DNA from: Tatumella punctata
GTDB lineage: Bacteria; Pseudomonadota; Gammaproteobacteria; Enterobacterales; Enterobacteriaceae
DNA length: 64,000 bases
NCBI RefSeq assembly: GCF_039523735.1
Contig: NZ_BAAAFW010000050.1
Location: 62,001 to 126,000 of the forward strand
Direction: 5' to 3'
Shown: in pieces, positions 45,081-54,906 of the stretch
How the letters are laid out: every line of letters starts with the position of its first letter
Numbering within the stretch: position 1 is the first letter of the stretch
Notes under the pieces: generated by a model
Database searches by the model: none
What the model saw: only the letters and a program-made list of their open reading frames with translations
What the model was told of the DNA's origin: nothing
Made by a program: the position numbers and the translations under genes

Positions 45081-46496
45081 TCAGATATTTTCCAGGTCGC
45101 GTCCGCGGGTGGCGGGGCCAAAAATACCCACCGATAACATTACCATCAGCATACTGAACACGATAAAGGCAATCACCCCCTGACTGCCGGCGTATTGCAG
45201 TATCACGCCGATCATAATACTGCTAAAGACTGTCGACAGGCGGCTGAATGAATAACAGAAACCGACGGCCCTGGCACGGATATGAGTCGGAAATATCTCG
45301 GTCTGATAAGCATGATAGCTGAAGGTCAGCCAGGCATTGGAATATGTCACCAGAAAACCACAGATAATCATCAGCAACGGACTGTCCGCCAGCGCAAACA
45401 GAGTACCGAAGATGACAGTCATTAACGATGCCATAACGATCTGCCATTTATTTTCAAACTTATCGGCATAACGGCTGCAAATCAGTGAACCGAGCGGATA
45501 AGCGAGGGTGATAAAAAAAGCATACAGCAGGCTGTGGGTCAGGCTGGTGCCTTTACCCGACAGTAGTGCCGGCAGCCAGTTACCAAAACCAAAGAAACCA
45601 ATCGCCTGGAAAAAATTCATCACCACCAGCATCAGGGTTCGTTTACGCCATTGGCGGGCCCATATTTCGCGGAAGCTTCCCTGTACACGGGGCGAGTTCT
45701 GAACTGCCGCGGGTAATATTTCCCCCGGTGGCGGTGTGATACCGCAGCGCTTTTCCATTGCACTCAGTACCCGGTGGGCTTCCTGATAACGTCCCTGTTG
45801 TTCCAGCCAGCGGGCCGATTCGGGCAGGTTACGGCGAATACGCCAGATCACCAGTGAACATACCGCCCCGGCAATTACGACCCAGCGCCAGCCTTCCAGA
45901 TGTAACCAGCTCTTCGGGATCAGCCACCAGGACATCAGGGCAACGACAGGTACTGACAGAAACTGAATAAAAAAAGAAAAGGCAAATGCCCTGCTGCGTA
46001 AATGTGCCGGCATCCACTCTGCCAGATAGGTGTCGATAGTGACCAGCTCGACCCCCAGCCCGATACCGACCAGCAGACGGCATAAAATAATCCCTTCGGC
46101 GGTATTCTGAAACGCCATCATTAACGAGAAAATACCGTACCAGCCGAGGGCGAAGATGAAGGTCATACGGCGGCCAAATTTATCTGCATATTTCGCCAGT
46201 AAGCTGGCACCGATAAATAAGCCAAGGAAAGTGACGGAAGCAAATGCGGCCTGATCAGATATTCCGAAAATACCGGCATTCCCCGGATGAAATATTTTCT
46301 CAGAGAGTAAACCTGAACTAATATATCCCGTTTCGAATAAATCATAGAGTTCGAAAAAACCACCCAGAGCGAGTAAAGAAATAAAAACCCACAGGCTTTT
46401 ACCGGAAGGTAATGCATCAATTCGGGCGGCAATAGTGTATTTATTATTTTGCTGAACAGCAGAGCAGGTCTCTGCTGCAGTACAGACGGATGACAT
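45081..46496 (-). CDS. MFS transporter (sugar/metabolite type, YaaU-like)
   Basis: 471-aa, 12-helix MFS protein: GGFFELYDLFETGYISSGLL at helix 1, the motif-A loop AKYADKFGRRMTFIFALGWY, CRLLVGIGLGVELVTIDTYL in helix 4 and a long N-terminal cytoplasmic tail. It converges with the gluconate-type dehydrogenase operon and shares its terminator. It might import oxidised sugars; nothing in the sequence proves the substrate. Confidence 0.82.
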   Translation of the reverse strand: MSSVCTAAETCSAVQQNNKYTIAARIDALPSGKSLWVFISLLALGGFFELYDLFETGYISSGLLSEKIFHPGNAGIFGISDQAAFASVTFLGLFIGASLLAKYADKFGRRMTFIFALGWYGIFSLMMAFQNTAEGIILCRLLVGIGLGVELVTIDTYLAEWMPAHLRSRAFAFSFFIQFLSVPVVALMSWWLIPKSWLHLEGWRWVVIAGAVCSLVIWRIRRNLPESARWLEQQGRYQEAHRVLSAMEKRCGITPPPGEILPAAVQNSPRVQGSFREIWARQWRKRTLMLVVMNFFQAIGFFGFGNWLPALLSGKGTSLTHSLLYAFFITLAYPLGSLICSRYADKFENKWQIVMASLMTVIFGTLFALADSPLLMIICGFLVTYSNAWLTFSYHAYQTEIFPTHIRARAVGFCYSFSRLSTVFSSIMIGVILQYAGSQGVIAFIVFSMLMVMLSVGIFGPATRGRDLENI

Positions 46497-46733
46497 AATG
46501 AAATTAACCTCGGGATAGCTGTATTTGCGATGCTGCTGAACAGATTATTAGTATTGAATAGAGGGAGTGAACAGCAGTGAACAAATAGCAGAATAAGCGA
46601 AGAAAACAAAAAAAACGAGGTTAAATAATATTAATTCTGCGGGGCGATTGGAGCGTTTCTTTCCCCGGCCGGACAGGGGGTGCCGGCCGGGGGATATCGT
46701 CAGCAAAGGACGATACGAGTTAACGGATAATTA

Positions 46734-47606
46734 TCAGAAATTATAACCAATGACCGCGTAATAACCCCAGCCAGTGTTTTTGGTAGTGAAGTTGCCTTTA
46801 CCAAAATTAAGTTCTGAACCGTCGGCCCACTGTCCGCCATTATGGAAATAACGGGCAACCAGTGAATAATGCCAGTGGTCATAACTCAGGGCGAGAATAT
46901 GGCTGGAAGCAATAGAATTACTGGTACGGACCGGACCGGATTTTTCACCAAGATCTGAACCCCAGTCAATATTTGTAAAACCGATATAACTCAGGTTACC
47001 GCCCCATAATGTCGTCAGAGGCAGGAAGTATTTAATTTTGAAACGATAGCCGTCCCAGCTGTTCTGGTTTTCCGCGCCGTAGTTTTCCCACTGATATTTA
47101 GCATAAACGTTCAGTGATAATCCCAGTTTGGTGCCGGTATCTATATCTGTACCCAGACCCATATACCAGGTGTTCTGACGGTTAGCATTGTTCGGGCCCA
47201 TGTCATAGATATAGTTGTTAGCAAAGTACCATTCTTTGAACGGGCCAAAGGCCAGGCTGGTACCGGTCAGCTTATCAATAGAAAAGCGTGGTTCGATTTC
47301 CATAAACAGCGGAGAACCTTTGCCTTTGTCCCAAATCCCTGAGTCGTTACCGTTACCGGTGCCGAAGAATTTAGGCACATCTACATAACCGTAGAAATCG
47401 AACCAGTCTTTGTGAGCAAAAGCTTCATACTCCAGATATAAATCGTTATTTAGCTGGGGTCCGAACCGGGTATGGTAACTGCCCACGACATTGACACTCT
47501 GGTGCCACCAGTCCGACAGGTACTGAGGTGATGTATCTGCCGCATAAGAAGGACTGATTGCTGAACCCGCCAGCAAAGTTGCTGCCATCATTAATTTATA
47601 TTTCAT
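46734..47606 (-). CDS. Tsx-like nucleoside-specific outer membrane channel
   Basis: 290 aa. Signal peptide (MKYKLMMAATLLAGSAISPS..YA-AD) and a 12-strand barrel. DTSPQYLSDWWHQSVNVVGS, RFGPQLNNDLYLEYEAFAHK, DFYGYVDVPKFFGTGNG, the SPLFMEIEPRFSIDKLTG stretch and terminal YGYYAVIGYNF are typical of Tsx/OmpK. It admits nucleosides and related small molecules. A perfect-core CRP site lies about 200 bp upstream, as is usual for tsx. Whether it is the main tsx or a paralogue cannot be told. Confidence 0.9.
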   Translation of the reverse strand: MKYKLMMAATLLAGSAISPSYAADTSPQYLSDWWHQSVNVVGSYHTRFGPQLNNDLYLEYEAFAHKDWFDFYGYVDVPKFFGTGNGNDSGIWDKGKGSPLFMEIEPRFSIDKLTGTSLAFGPFKEWYFANNYIYDMGPNNANRQNTWYMGLGTDIDTGTKLGLSLNVYAKYQWENYGAENQNSWDGYRFKIKYFLPLTTLWGGNLSYIGFTNIDWGSDLGEKSGPVRTSNSIASSHILALSYDHWHYSLVARYFHNGGQWADGSELNFGKGNFTTKNTGWGYYAVIGYNF

Positions 47607-48096
47607 TTTATATTAAACACCCGCAATTTGCCTAAAGAGTACCCCTGTTATCACAGTCAGCAGAGGTACAGAAAAAGAAATCAAACCGGAAAAACAGGTT
47701 CGATATCATCGAAACCTCACCAGGCTGGATCATGCCGGATATCATACCCGAGTAATTCGATGTAATTCACAATTGACAAAATATGTTGCAGTTTTAATCA
47801 TCATTAATGTGATACAGATCACATTAATTTACGATATAAACTGAACTTTTTACTGCTTAAGAAAGGTAAACTCTGTGGCAGTTAGTAAAAAGTAACCGGT
47901 TGCGGGCCAGAAAAATGTCATAGACAGCACCCTGCAGCCAGCAGGAAAATCCTTGCGGGTTACCTCACCGCGCACGTTTCAGACTGCGGTTATTATGATC
48001 AAAACATAAATAAATATTATGATTCATCTTATGCAATCTTATAATCATCCGAGGGCGAACCTCGCTCCGGATGACATCACCCCCTGAGGATATCTG
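47607..48096. promoter_or_regulatory. Divergent region, CRP site and 5' hairpin
   Basis: 490 bp with no ORF between the tsx-like and OsmC-like genes. TGTGATACAGATCACA at 47808-47823 has perfect TGTGA-N6-TCACA cores, with AT-rich flanks. TCATCC..GAGG-GCGAA-CCTC..GGATGA at 48045-48074 forms a bulged hairpin about 20 bp before the OsmC-like start, possibly influencing its translation. Confidence 0.75.
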
Positions 48097-48591
48097 ATGG
48101 CTATAAAACAGCACCACTACCAGGTTACCCTGCTCTGGACAGGAAACCGCGGGGAAGGGACCGCCTCCTATAAGGCGTATGATCGTTCTGCAGAACTGCA
48201 TGCTGCTGGCAGAGATACGATAGCCCTGAGTGCTGACCCTGCATTCAGAGGTGACAAATCATGCTGGAATCCGGAACAACTCCTGTTAGCCTCAGTATCT
48301 GCCTGCCACAAATTATGGTATCTGCATTTGTGCGCGGATGCGGGAGTGGTAGTTGACGGATATCAGGACAACCCGGAAGGTACGATGGTGGAAGGGGACC
48401 GCGGGCATTTCACGCAGATCACTCTGCGGCCGGAAATTACCTTGCGTAATCTGCAGCAACAGTCACTGGCTGCTGACTTACACCATAAGGCACACGAGGC
48501 CTGTTTTATAGCTAATTCACTGAATTTCCCAGTGAACTGCGAACCGGTGTTTCTGGCCGGATGCGGGGCTGATTCCGCACCGGCTGACTGA
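48097..48591 (+). CDS. OsmC-like peroxiredoxin family protein
   Basis: 164-aa OsmC/Ohr family member. SADPAFRGDKSCWNPEQLLL, then SACHKLWYLHLCADAGVVVD (first peroxidatic Cys region) and AHEACFIANSLNFPVNCEP (second Cys region). Such proteins detoxify organic hydroperoxides or serve as general OsmC-type redox enzymes. GAGG precedes the ATG. A LysR gene follows 13 bp later, possibly co-transcribed. Confidence 0.88.
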   Translation: MAIKQHHYQVTLLWTGNRGEGTASYKAYDRSAELHAAGRDTIALSADPAFRGDKSCWNPEQLLLASVSACHKLWYLHLCADAGVVVDGYQDNPEGTMVEGDRGHFTQITLRPEITLRNLQQQSLAADLHHKAHEACFIANSLNFPVNCEPVFLAGCGADSAPAD

Positions 48592-48604
48592 CAAAGGAAC
48601 CCCG

Positions 48605-49501
48605 ATGCAACAGGGTGAAAATATCACCGCGATGTACATTTTTTGCAGGGTGGCTGAACAGCAGAGCTTCAGTCATGCGGCAAAAATTCTGGGCATTTCG
48701 ACGGCCAGTGTCAGCAGAGAAATTGCTGCACTGGAAAAACGGCTGGCGATAAAGCTGTTGCAGCGTACTACCCGTAAAGTGACGGTCACTGAGTGTGGCC
48801 GGTTATATTACCGTTACTGCCAGCGCATCAGCGAACAGCTTGAACAGGCTGATGATTTTATCCGGCAAATGCACCGTCAGCCCACGGGACAGGTCAGGCT
48901 GATGACACCGGTCACTTATGGATGTCAGTGTATTGTGCCGCTGCTCCAGACCTTTATGCAGCAGCATATTCATGTCAGGATCGATCTGGACCTGAGTGAT
49001 CGCGAACCTGACATGGCGCAGGATGATATTGATGTGGCGATTGTTGTCCGTCAGCGTCCGCCGGACTATTCGCGGGTCAGACCTTTATCTGCCATTCACT
49101 GGGGCCTGTATGCGGCCCCGCAGTATCTGACCGGACATGCACCGGTTATCCGGCCACGGGACATTAACCGTCATCAGTTACTGACGTTCCATGGCCAGGC
49201 ACATCAGGCCGCGCTCTGTTTTCGCAAAGATAAAAAACGGGTTGAAATTAATGCGGTCAGCCGGTTGCGTGCCAATAACAGTATGGCTTTGCTCACGGCG
49301 GCCTGCGCCGGGGCAGGAATTGCCTGCCTGCCGTCGTATATGGTGCATCAGGCGCTGGCGGACGGTAGTTTGCAGCCGGTATTACCCGGCTGGCAGTTAC
49401 CCAGCTACCACAGTTACTTATTACTTAAACAGCCGGCAGAAAGCTTATCAGCGGTCAGTCTGCTCTGCGATATGCTGGCAGAGAAACTGAGTCATCAATG
49501 A
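48605..49501 (+). CDS. LysR-type transcriptional regulator
   Basis: 298-aa LysR regulator with HTH FSHAAKILGISTASVSREIA (DsdC/LrhA-like variant) and substrate-binding domain residues 90-290 (TGQVRLMTPVTYGCQCIVPL). It sits between the OsmC-like and MFS drug-exporter genes on the same strand and likely controls one or both. Effector unknown. Confidence 0.88.
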   Translation: MQQGENITAMYIFCRVAEQQSFSHAAKILGISTASVSREIAALEKRLAIKLLQRTTRKVTVTECGRLYYRYCQRISEQLEQADDFIRQMHRQPTGQVRLMTPVTYGCQCIVPLLQTFMQQHIHVRIDLDLSDREPDMAQDDIDVAIVVRQRPPDYSRVRPLSAIHWGLYAAPQYLTGHAPVIRPRDINRHQLLTFHGQAHQAALCFRKDKKRVEINAVSRLRANNSMALLTAACAGAGIACLPSYMVHQALADGSLQPVLPGWQLPSYHSYLLLKQPAESLSAVSLLCDMLAEKLSHQ

Positions 49502-49617
49502 TTATTACGCTGTGGTAATAATCGACGGGCTGCCGGTAAATATCCGGCCGGAGATATTTCTGACAGACATTGAAGGTTATTGTAGGTAATTCCTTAACAA
49601 TACACAGGTTACTTTCG

Positions 49618-50829
49618 ATGACAGGCTCTTCTGGCAGTACGGCGGAACCAGATATTTATTGGCGGCGTAATCTCTGGGTATGCACCTTCGGGTCATTCAC
49701 TACCCTGGTTGCCATGACCTTACTCCTACCATTCCTGCCGCTGTACCTCCGTTCTCTGGGAGTGGACAGCAATGACAGCATCGCGCACTGGTCGGCTGTC
49801 GCCTATGGAGCAACTTTTCTGACAGCAGCGTTAACGGCTCCGTTATGGGGACGGCTGGCTGATAAATACGGCCGTAAGCTGATGCTGATCCGTGCCAGTG
49901 CAGGGATGGCGATTGCCATGTCGCTGATGGGAATGGCTACAGCGCCCTGGCAGCTGGTAGCCCTGAGGTTACTGGCCGGATTACTCGGGGGTTATGCTTC
50001 CGGGTCGATGATTGTGGTGGCTTCTCAAACCCCGAAACAGAAAACCGGCTGGGCGGTGGGGATCCTCTCCTCCGGCATTATGGCGGGTAATATTGCAGGG
50101 CCGCTGGTGGGCGGGATCCTGCCCGGGCTGATCGGCATCCGGCAGACGTTCCTGCTGACCGGAGCAATTATTTTTCTCACGTTTCTGGCGACATTATTAT
50201 TACTTAAAGAACATCCCCGGCCGGTTAAACAGGTCAGGTCAGGGACGCGGGAAACCACAGCGGCGATTGCTTTTCCGGTAAAAATGATGTGGGTCACGGG
50301 AATGTTACTGGTCTTTGCCAGTATGTCTGTGGAACCAATTATTACGTTATATATTGCGACGTTAACGGCGACACTGACACAGGCCACTTTGCTGGCCGGA
50401 ATCGTGATGGCGGCCACCGCCGCCGGCAGTATTCTGGCGGCTCCGCGTATCGGGGCACTGGCTGACAGAATAGGGCACTGGCGGGTCTTATCGACAGGGT
50501 TACTGATATGCGGAATATTACTGATTCCGCAGGCATTTGTGAACCAGGTCTGGCAACTGGTGGTATTACGGTTTGGTATGGGGCTGGCGCTGGGAGGCAT
50601 GCTGCCCTGTATTACGGCCATTATCCGCCATCACAGCGAGGCCAGTAATACAGGGCGTTTGCTGGGATATTCCACTTCAGCACAATATGTCGGTCAGGTC
50701 AGCGGACCGTTATTTGGCGGTCTGGTCGCCGGACAATGGGGGACTGCGGCCGTGTTTCCTGCAACGGCAGTCGTTATGCTGGCGGCGGGGTTACTGAATC
50801 TGATCTGGCTTCAGAAAAGCACGGACTGA
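49618..50829 (+). CDS. MFS drug/metabolite exporter, MdtG-like
   Basis: 403 aa from the ATG at 49618 (ACAGG nine bases upstream); the longer frame would need a TTG start. 12 helices; WRRNLWVCTFGSFTTLVAMT, GRLADKYGRKLMLIRASAG motif A, LRLLAGLLGGYASGSMIVVA, and GILSSGIMAGNIAGPLVGGI resemble E. coli MdtG. Probably exports drugs or metabolites. Confidence 0.85.
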   Translation: MTGSSGSTAEPDIYWRRNLWVCTFGSFTTLVAMTLLLPFLPLYLRSLGVDSNDSIAHWSAVAYGATFLTAALTAPLWGRLADKYGRKLMLIRASAGMAIAMSLMGMATAPWQLVALRLLAGLLGGYASGSMIVVASQTPKQKTGWAVGILSSGIMAGNIAGPLVGGILPGLIGIRQTFLLTGAIIFLTFLATLLLLKEHPRPVKQVRSGTRETTAAIAFPVKMMWVTGMLLVFASMSVEPIITLYIATLTATLTQATLLAGIVMAATAAGSILAAPRIGALADRIGHWRVLSTGLLICGILLIPQAFVNQVWQLVVLRFGMGLALGGMLPCITAIIRHHSEASNTGRLLGYSTSAQYVGQVSGPLFGGLVAGQWGTAAVFPATAVVMLAAGLLNLIWLQKSTD

Positions 50830-50842
50830 ACAGGGGAAAGTA

Positions 50843-50878
50843 TACCCGCCCGGCACAATTACAAGTGCCAGGCGGGTA
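50843..50878. terminator. Terminator between MFS and POT genes
   Basis: TACCCGCC-CGGCAC/GTGCC-GGCGGGTA with an 8-nt loop and one bulged base; convergent genes on each side. U tract is weak. Confidence 0.7.
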
Positions 50879-50883
50879 GCAGA

Positions 50884-52353
50884 TTACTGTTTTGCGCTGA
50901 CCAGAGGAGTGATCAGACGACGAAGTAACGGAATAAGCAGTGCGATGATGGCGGCGGCAATCACCGAGCCCCAGCCCAGCATATTAAAGATATGGCTGTA
51001 TCCGGGATTGGTTGCGACCGGGGTCGAGCCGCTGTTCTGTGGCATCATACCGGAGAAGTATCCGGCCAGTACCGAAGCAACGCCGGTCACCATCATCCAG
51101 CTTCCCATCATCAGGCCCTGATGTTGTTTAGGTGCCAGTTTTCCGATCATGGCGTAACCAATCGGCGAAATCAGTAACTCACCGATACTCTGCAGAATGT
51201 AGCTGATTACAATCCATTTAAAGGCCATTAACCCATCGTTACCCGCCAGGTCGATACCCACAGGTAAGACCAGCATCCCCAGTCCGATAAATACTAAGGA
51301 AGAAGCAAACTGTAAGGGGATATCAATACGGAAGCCTTTGGCGCGTAACCGGTTAAAGAAGGCCGCCATTAGCGGGCCACCGATAACAATAACAATGGTA
51401 TTAATATCCTGAATCCACTGGGGAGCAACCTGCCAGCCGTAGACATTCAGATTGATATTATTTTCTGAAAACAGCATCAGGCCCATAGGTGCCAGCTGGT
51501 ACAGAGACCAGAATACCAGTGAACCCAGCATCAGGATCAGGTAAGCCCCCATCCGTGAACGCTCAGCAGCCACCGGATGTTTCGCAGCCATCAGACACAG
51601 CAGGATAAATACCAGAATCCCGACCGCAATAACAAAATAGCTGCTGATACCGGCATGGCCCAGCATTATACGGATCACCGGCAATAAGATGATCAGGATA
51701 GCTATACCGGCGAGTAACCGCTTACGGAATACCGCCGGGCTGACAGTAGTTAATGGCGTATCTTTATCTTTTAACTGTTTCCAATAGATCAGCGTCAGCA
51801 GGATGGCAAGAATATTACCTAAAGTGGCAAACAGGAACAGTGTCCGGTAGTCAGCATCTAACTGGTAATATCCTGCGACAGTAAATCCGAGGAAAAAGCC
51901 GAGGTTCATCCCTGCATAGTTCCACAGGAAGGCACTTTCACGGCGATGGTCATTTGGTGCGAAACGTTGTGTCAGCATCATATTCAGGCAGGTCACGTTC
52001 AGGCCACTGCCGGTCAGGAACATCGCCAGTCCCCAGTATAGTCCGCTGACTCCGGCGGTCGCTATCAGGTAACAGCCGATAATCTGCAGCACCATCCCCA
52101 GCACAAACAGGTTACGGTTACTCAGGTAACGTCCGCCAAGATAGCCGCCAAACAGGTGCAGGCCATAGTTAAATGCGCCGAAAACGCCCATAATGGCGTT
52201 AGCTGAATCTTCACTGAATCCGAGCTTTTTGGTGGCGTACAGGACCAGAGTGGAGTACAGCACGGCAAAGCCGAGGGTCGAAAACATTTGAATGAAAAAA
52301 AGCACACCGGAACCGGCGCTTTTTTCTGAGAGAGTTTTAACTGAAGCGTTCAA
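50884..52353 (-). CDS. POT-family (PTR2) transporter, atypical
   Basis: 489-aa, about 14-helix proton-oligopeptide transporter family protein. The family pattern is clear in FGAFNYGLHLFGGYLGGRYL, LWNYAGMNLGFFLGFTVAGY (cf. FYMSINIGS of DtpA) and ISPIGYAMIGKLAPKQHQGL (cf. SALGLAMVAKL). Helix 1 reads FFIQMFSTLGFAVLYSTLVL, so the E-x-x-E-R proton-coupling motif of classical POT carriers is absent. It may carry something other than di/tripeptides or couple protons differently. No clear operon partner. Confidence 0.85.
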   Translation of the reverse strand: MNASVKTLSEKSAGSGVLFFIQMFSTLGFAVLYSTLVLYATKKLGFSEDSANAIMGVFGAFNYGLHLFGGYLGGRYLSNRNLFVLGMVLQIIGCYLIATAGVSGLYWGLAMFLTGSGLNVTCLNMMLTQRFAPNDHRRESAFLWNYAGMNLGFFLGFTVAGYYQLDADYRTLFLFATLGNILAILLTLIYWKQLKDKDTPLTTVSPAVFRKRLLAGIAILIILLPVIRIMLGHAGISSYFVIAVGILVFILLCLMAAKHPVAAERSRMGAYLILMLGSLVFWSLYQLAPMGLMLFSENNINLNVYGWQVAPQWIQDINTIVIVIGGPLMAAFFNRLRAKGFRIDIPLQFASSLVFIGLGMLVLPVGIDLAGNDGLMAFKWIVISYILQSIGELLISPIGYAMIGKLAPKQHQGLMMGSWMMVTGVASVLAGYFSGMMPQNSGSTPVATNPGYSHIFNMLGWGSVIAAAIIALLIPLLRRLITPLVSAKQ

Positions 52354-52726
52354 CGCTTTCCCCTTGTTATAGATGATGTTGTGATATGTTGTTACGGGCT
52401 TTCACGGGGAAAATCCGGCAGACCCTTTGTAAGGTTTGTAAAAAAATGCCAGTTTTCCGTAAAACTCTCAACTGTTTACTTTGATTTTTTATGCATTTTA
52501 TATGGTTCATGACGCATTTTATTAAAAATAATATGATCTTATAAGTTAACGACAGCATAAAAAACCGGTGCTTATCGCCGGATGTTCCGGCCGGTAACGG
52601 GGAAACAGGGGCCGTTACCGGACCCGCTGATCGCGGATGGTCATGTCACGGCATAACCCGCTGTTGCCCTGAGTATGCTTACCGCAGCGAATGTAAAGGC
52701 GGTTATGTTATCCTTATCGCCTTATT
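52354..52726. other. 373-bp intergenic region with inverted repeat
   Basis: Divergent region between the POT gene and ycgR; no ORF recognised. It carries a 10-bp inverted repeat CCGGTAACGG-N11-CCGTTACCGG at 52591-52621. The first 200 bases are AT-rich and should contain the POT promoter. No obvious flagellar sigma-28 promoter was found before ycgR. Confidence 0.45.
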
Positions 52727-53455
52727 ATGCAGGGAAAATTAGCAGCTATGGTGTGTTCTGATGCGGATTACCGGATGATTAAAAATGATCGTTTTGAGCT
52801 GATGGCTATTCTCAGAACTTTATTCAGGGAAAAAGAACACCTGCAACTTAGCAGCGGGCAGGGGATCGGTTTTGAAGTCGTGCGCCTTGAAACGGGGCGT
52901 ATTTTTCTGCAAGCTTTGCAGGAAACGGTGTCCCTTCCCGGTCAGCTCGATTTGATTGCCGAAGGCAGTGAAGCAAAAATAATATTTACTATTCACCCTG
53001 AAACTTCACCGGACATGGCTGCAGATGGATTAATTACCGGGACTATCCCTGATAATTTTGACTACTACCAGCGCAGAGTTAATTTGCGGGTACCACTGCC
53101 ATTATGGAAACATTTCACCCTGACTTTACCCGCCTCTGGCCTGATCGTACCACAGCCTTTTTTTATTTATGATTTTTCTGCCGGCGGAGTGGGGGTTTAT
53201 ATTCCGAAGATATTACCTGAAACGGTCACTGTCGGTGCAGTATTTAAAAAAGCCCGGTTATCGCTCGGCGAATATGGTGACTTTAATACCAGCATCGAAA
53301 TTATTGCGATTAATCCGCTGGAAGAAGAATTAGCCGGCCATCCGGGGTATCAGCAACGTATGTCGGTCAGGTTCACGCATCTGTCATTAATTAATCAGCG
53401 AAATCTGCAAAAAATAGCTTATGCATTTGAGGTGAATTTTAAGCGTAAACGATAA
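52727..53455 (+). CDS. ycgR: Flagellar brake protein YcgR (PilZ domain)
   Basis: 242 aa. N-terminal YcgR domain (about 15-110: FELMAILRTLFREKEHLQLS) and C-terminal PilZ (about 115-240) with the c-di-GMP motifs YYQRRVNLRVPL (RxxxR) and DFSAGGVGVYI (D-x-S-x-x-G). When loaded with c-di-GMP it slows the flagellar motor. An internal Met at residue 8 or 17 could also be the start. Other flagellar genes are not in the window. Confidence 0.92.
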   Translation: MQGKLAAMVCSDADYRMIKNDRFELMAILRTLFREKEHLQLSSGQGIGFEVVRLETGRIFLQALQETVSLPGQLDLIAEGSEAKIIFTIHPETSPDMAADGLITGTIPDNFDYYQRRVNLRVPLPLWKHFTLTLPASGLIVPQPFFIYDFSAGGVGVYIPKILPETVTVGAVFKKARLSLGEYGDFNTSIEIIAINPLEEELAGHPGYQQRMSVRFTHLSLINQRNLQKIAYAFEVNFKRKR

Positions 53456-53606
53456 TTTATTTCTCTTATAGAAAAACGGTTATTTTCCTGTCACTGACGG
53501 GTTGTTTTTGCTGCCGGAAATCTTGTCTCCGCATCTCTGTTGCCGCCCGTTACGGTTCAGAATAGCGGAGACCTGACCGGGGAGTATGTCCCGGTCAGGT
53601 GATGCA

Positions 53607-53981
53607 TTATTTCACGCGGAAACGGTAACTGCCGGTTGTTTTATGACCGTCAACCGATAACGCATGCCAGTTGACCTGGTATGCGCCGTGACTTAACGGG
53701 TGAGTGACCGGTACAACCAGAACATTTTTCGCTGATGCTTTTACGGTTCCCTTCCCGGTAGTGACCTTGCTGCCGTTTTCGTCGGACAGGCTGGCACCGG
53801 TGAATGCGGGTTCCAGATCTTCTGAAAAATGCAGGGTTAGCTGCTGCGGAGGTACTGATATTTCGCTCTGGCTGGCCGGTGAAGCCAGAGTCAGGTGCGC
53901 GTGTGCCAGTGCCTGCTGGCTGAGCAGTAAGCTGCCCGGTAATACCATCGCGAATATCACAGATTTAGAAATAAAAGACAT
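53607..53981 (-). CDS. yobA: CopC/YobA-type copper-binding periplasmic protein
   Basis: 124 aa from the ATG at 53979-53981 (CAGGA seven bases upstream), same length as E. coli YobA; a longer frame extends from 54152 but overlaps the upstream gene and lacks a signal. Signal peptide to about residue 26, then HAHLTLASPASQSEISVPPQ with the N-terminal His copper ligand, LTLHFSEDLEPAF and the closing HKTTGSYRFRVK. It binds Cu(II) in the periplasm. The usual yebZ (CopD) partner is absent. Confidence 0.9.
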   Translation of the reverse strand: MSFISKSVIFAMVLPGSLLLSQQALAHAHLTLASPASQSEISVPPQQLTLHFSEDLEPAFTGASLSDENGSKVTTGKGTVKASAKNVLVVPVTHPLSHGAYQVNWHALSVDGHKTTGSYRFRVK

Positions 53982-54136
53982 GATTATTCCTGTAACGCCG
54001 GGGCCGCTAAAGACGATATACCGGCCCTGATTAAGGTTATTTATACCGGTGATGATTAAAAAGGCGTTCCCGCATATCTGAGCAGCGGGTCCTGATAACA
54101 CCGGCTGATACTGATAATCTGCATCGCCAAAAAATC

Positions 54137-54586
54137 TCAGCAGATCTGCCAATATTCACTGGCCGGGGGAGCCCGTGGTTGCTGATCTCCGGCGAACTGC
54201 GCGGCTGGCAGAATCAAACGCTGTATACATGGCTTTTCCCTGCATAATCTCAGACTGAGATTGCACAGAATAATCATCATTATCAGTAGTATTGGCATGT
54301 GCAGCAGCACACAGTAACCGCAGACATCCTCACCCGGCATTGTCATGGGCGGCGCGGCCGGTACAGGGTGAATTGCCGCAGTCTTTTCGGCCGCTGACAG
54401 AGCAGTTACTGTCATCTCTGCGGACATACTGTTTGCAGTAGCAACAGACTGCCGGGCCGTCTGAGTATCAGACAAGGGCGAATGCAGGTTACGGGAGATA
54501 TCCGGAGCAATAAACAGCATCAGTATTGCCAGAATAGCAACAACAGCAGGAAGCTTAGTGTGTGACAGCCGTATCAGAAATGACAA
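54137..54586 (-). CDS. DUF2946 family membrane protein
   Basis: 149 aa. N-terminal hydrophobic segment (KLPAVVAILAILMLFIAPDI), then a region with MTMPGEDVCGYCVLLHMP: the C-x2-C-x4-H motif typical of DUF2946, suggestive of metal binding, and a second transmembrane segment. The start is TTG at 54584-54586 (GGA 8 bases upstream); no better start is in frame. It is 155 bp ahead of yobA on the same strand. DUF2946 proteins often occur with copper and TonB-receptor genes. Function is unknown. Confidence 0.75.
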   Translation of the reverse strand: MSFLIRLSHTKLPAVVAILAILMLFIAPDISRNLHSPLSDTQTARQSVATANSMSAEMTVTALSAAEKTAAIHPVPAAPPMTMPGEDVCGYCVLLHMPILLIMMIILCNLSLRLCREKPCIQRLILPAAQFAGDQQPRAPPASEYWQIC

Positions 54587-54648
54587 ATAGCAATTCCATA
54601 AGACACCGGTAAGTTATGCCTGCAGTGTAATATTTTTTCAGCTTGTTT

Positions 54649-54667
54649 GTTAATGATAATGATGGTT
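54649..54667. promoter_or_regulatory. Fur-box-like site before DUF2946/yobA
   Basis: GTTAATGATAATGATGGTT matches the 19-bp E. coli Fur consensus at 14 positions and contains two clean AATGAT hexamers. It is about 63 bp upstream of the DUF2946 start. The rest of the 320-bp gap (54587-54906) holds no recognisable gene; a plus-strand 106-codon frame shows no family pattern. Confidence 0.55.
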
Positions 54668-54906
54668 TTTATTATCTTTATTTTGCATTTACTTTGCGTA
54701 TTTATGAGCGGAGGTCAGGCCGCGGGCTGACCGTAAAGAACGTGCGGGGTGGATGCCGGGGACCTTTTCCCGGCTTTTCTGCGACCATGACGCTTAGAGA
54801 TATCCCGCAAGGGAAACACCTGAAGCCAGCCTCTGAGAACGGCTATTGCCTGACAATTATCGAGGGTAAGTCTTTACTTACTGACGTTTCTGATGATGCC
54901 CTGACA

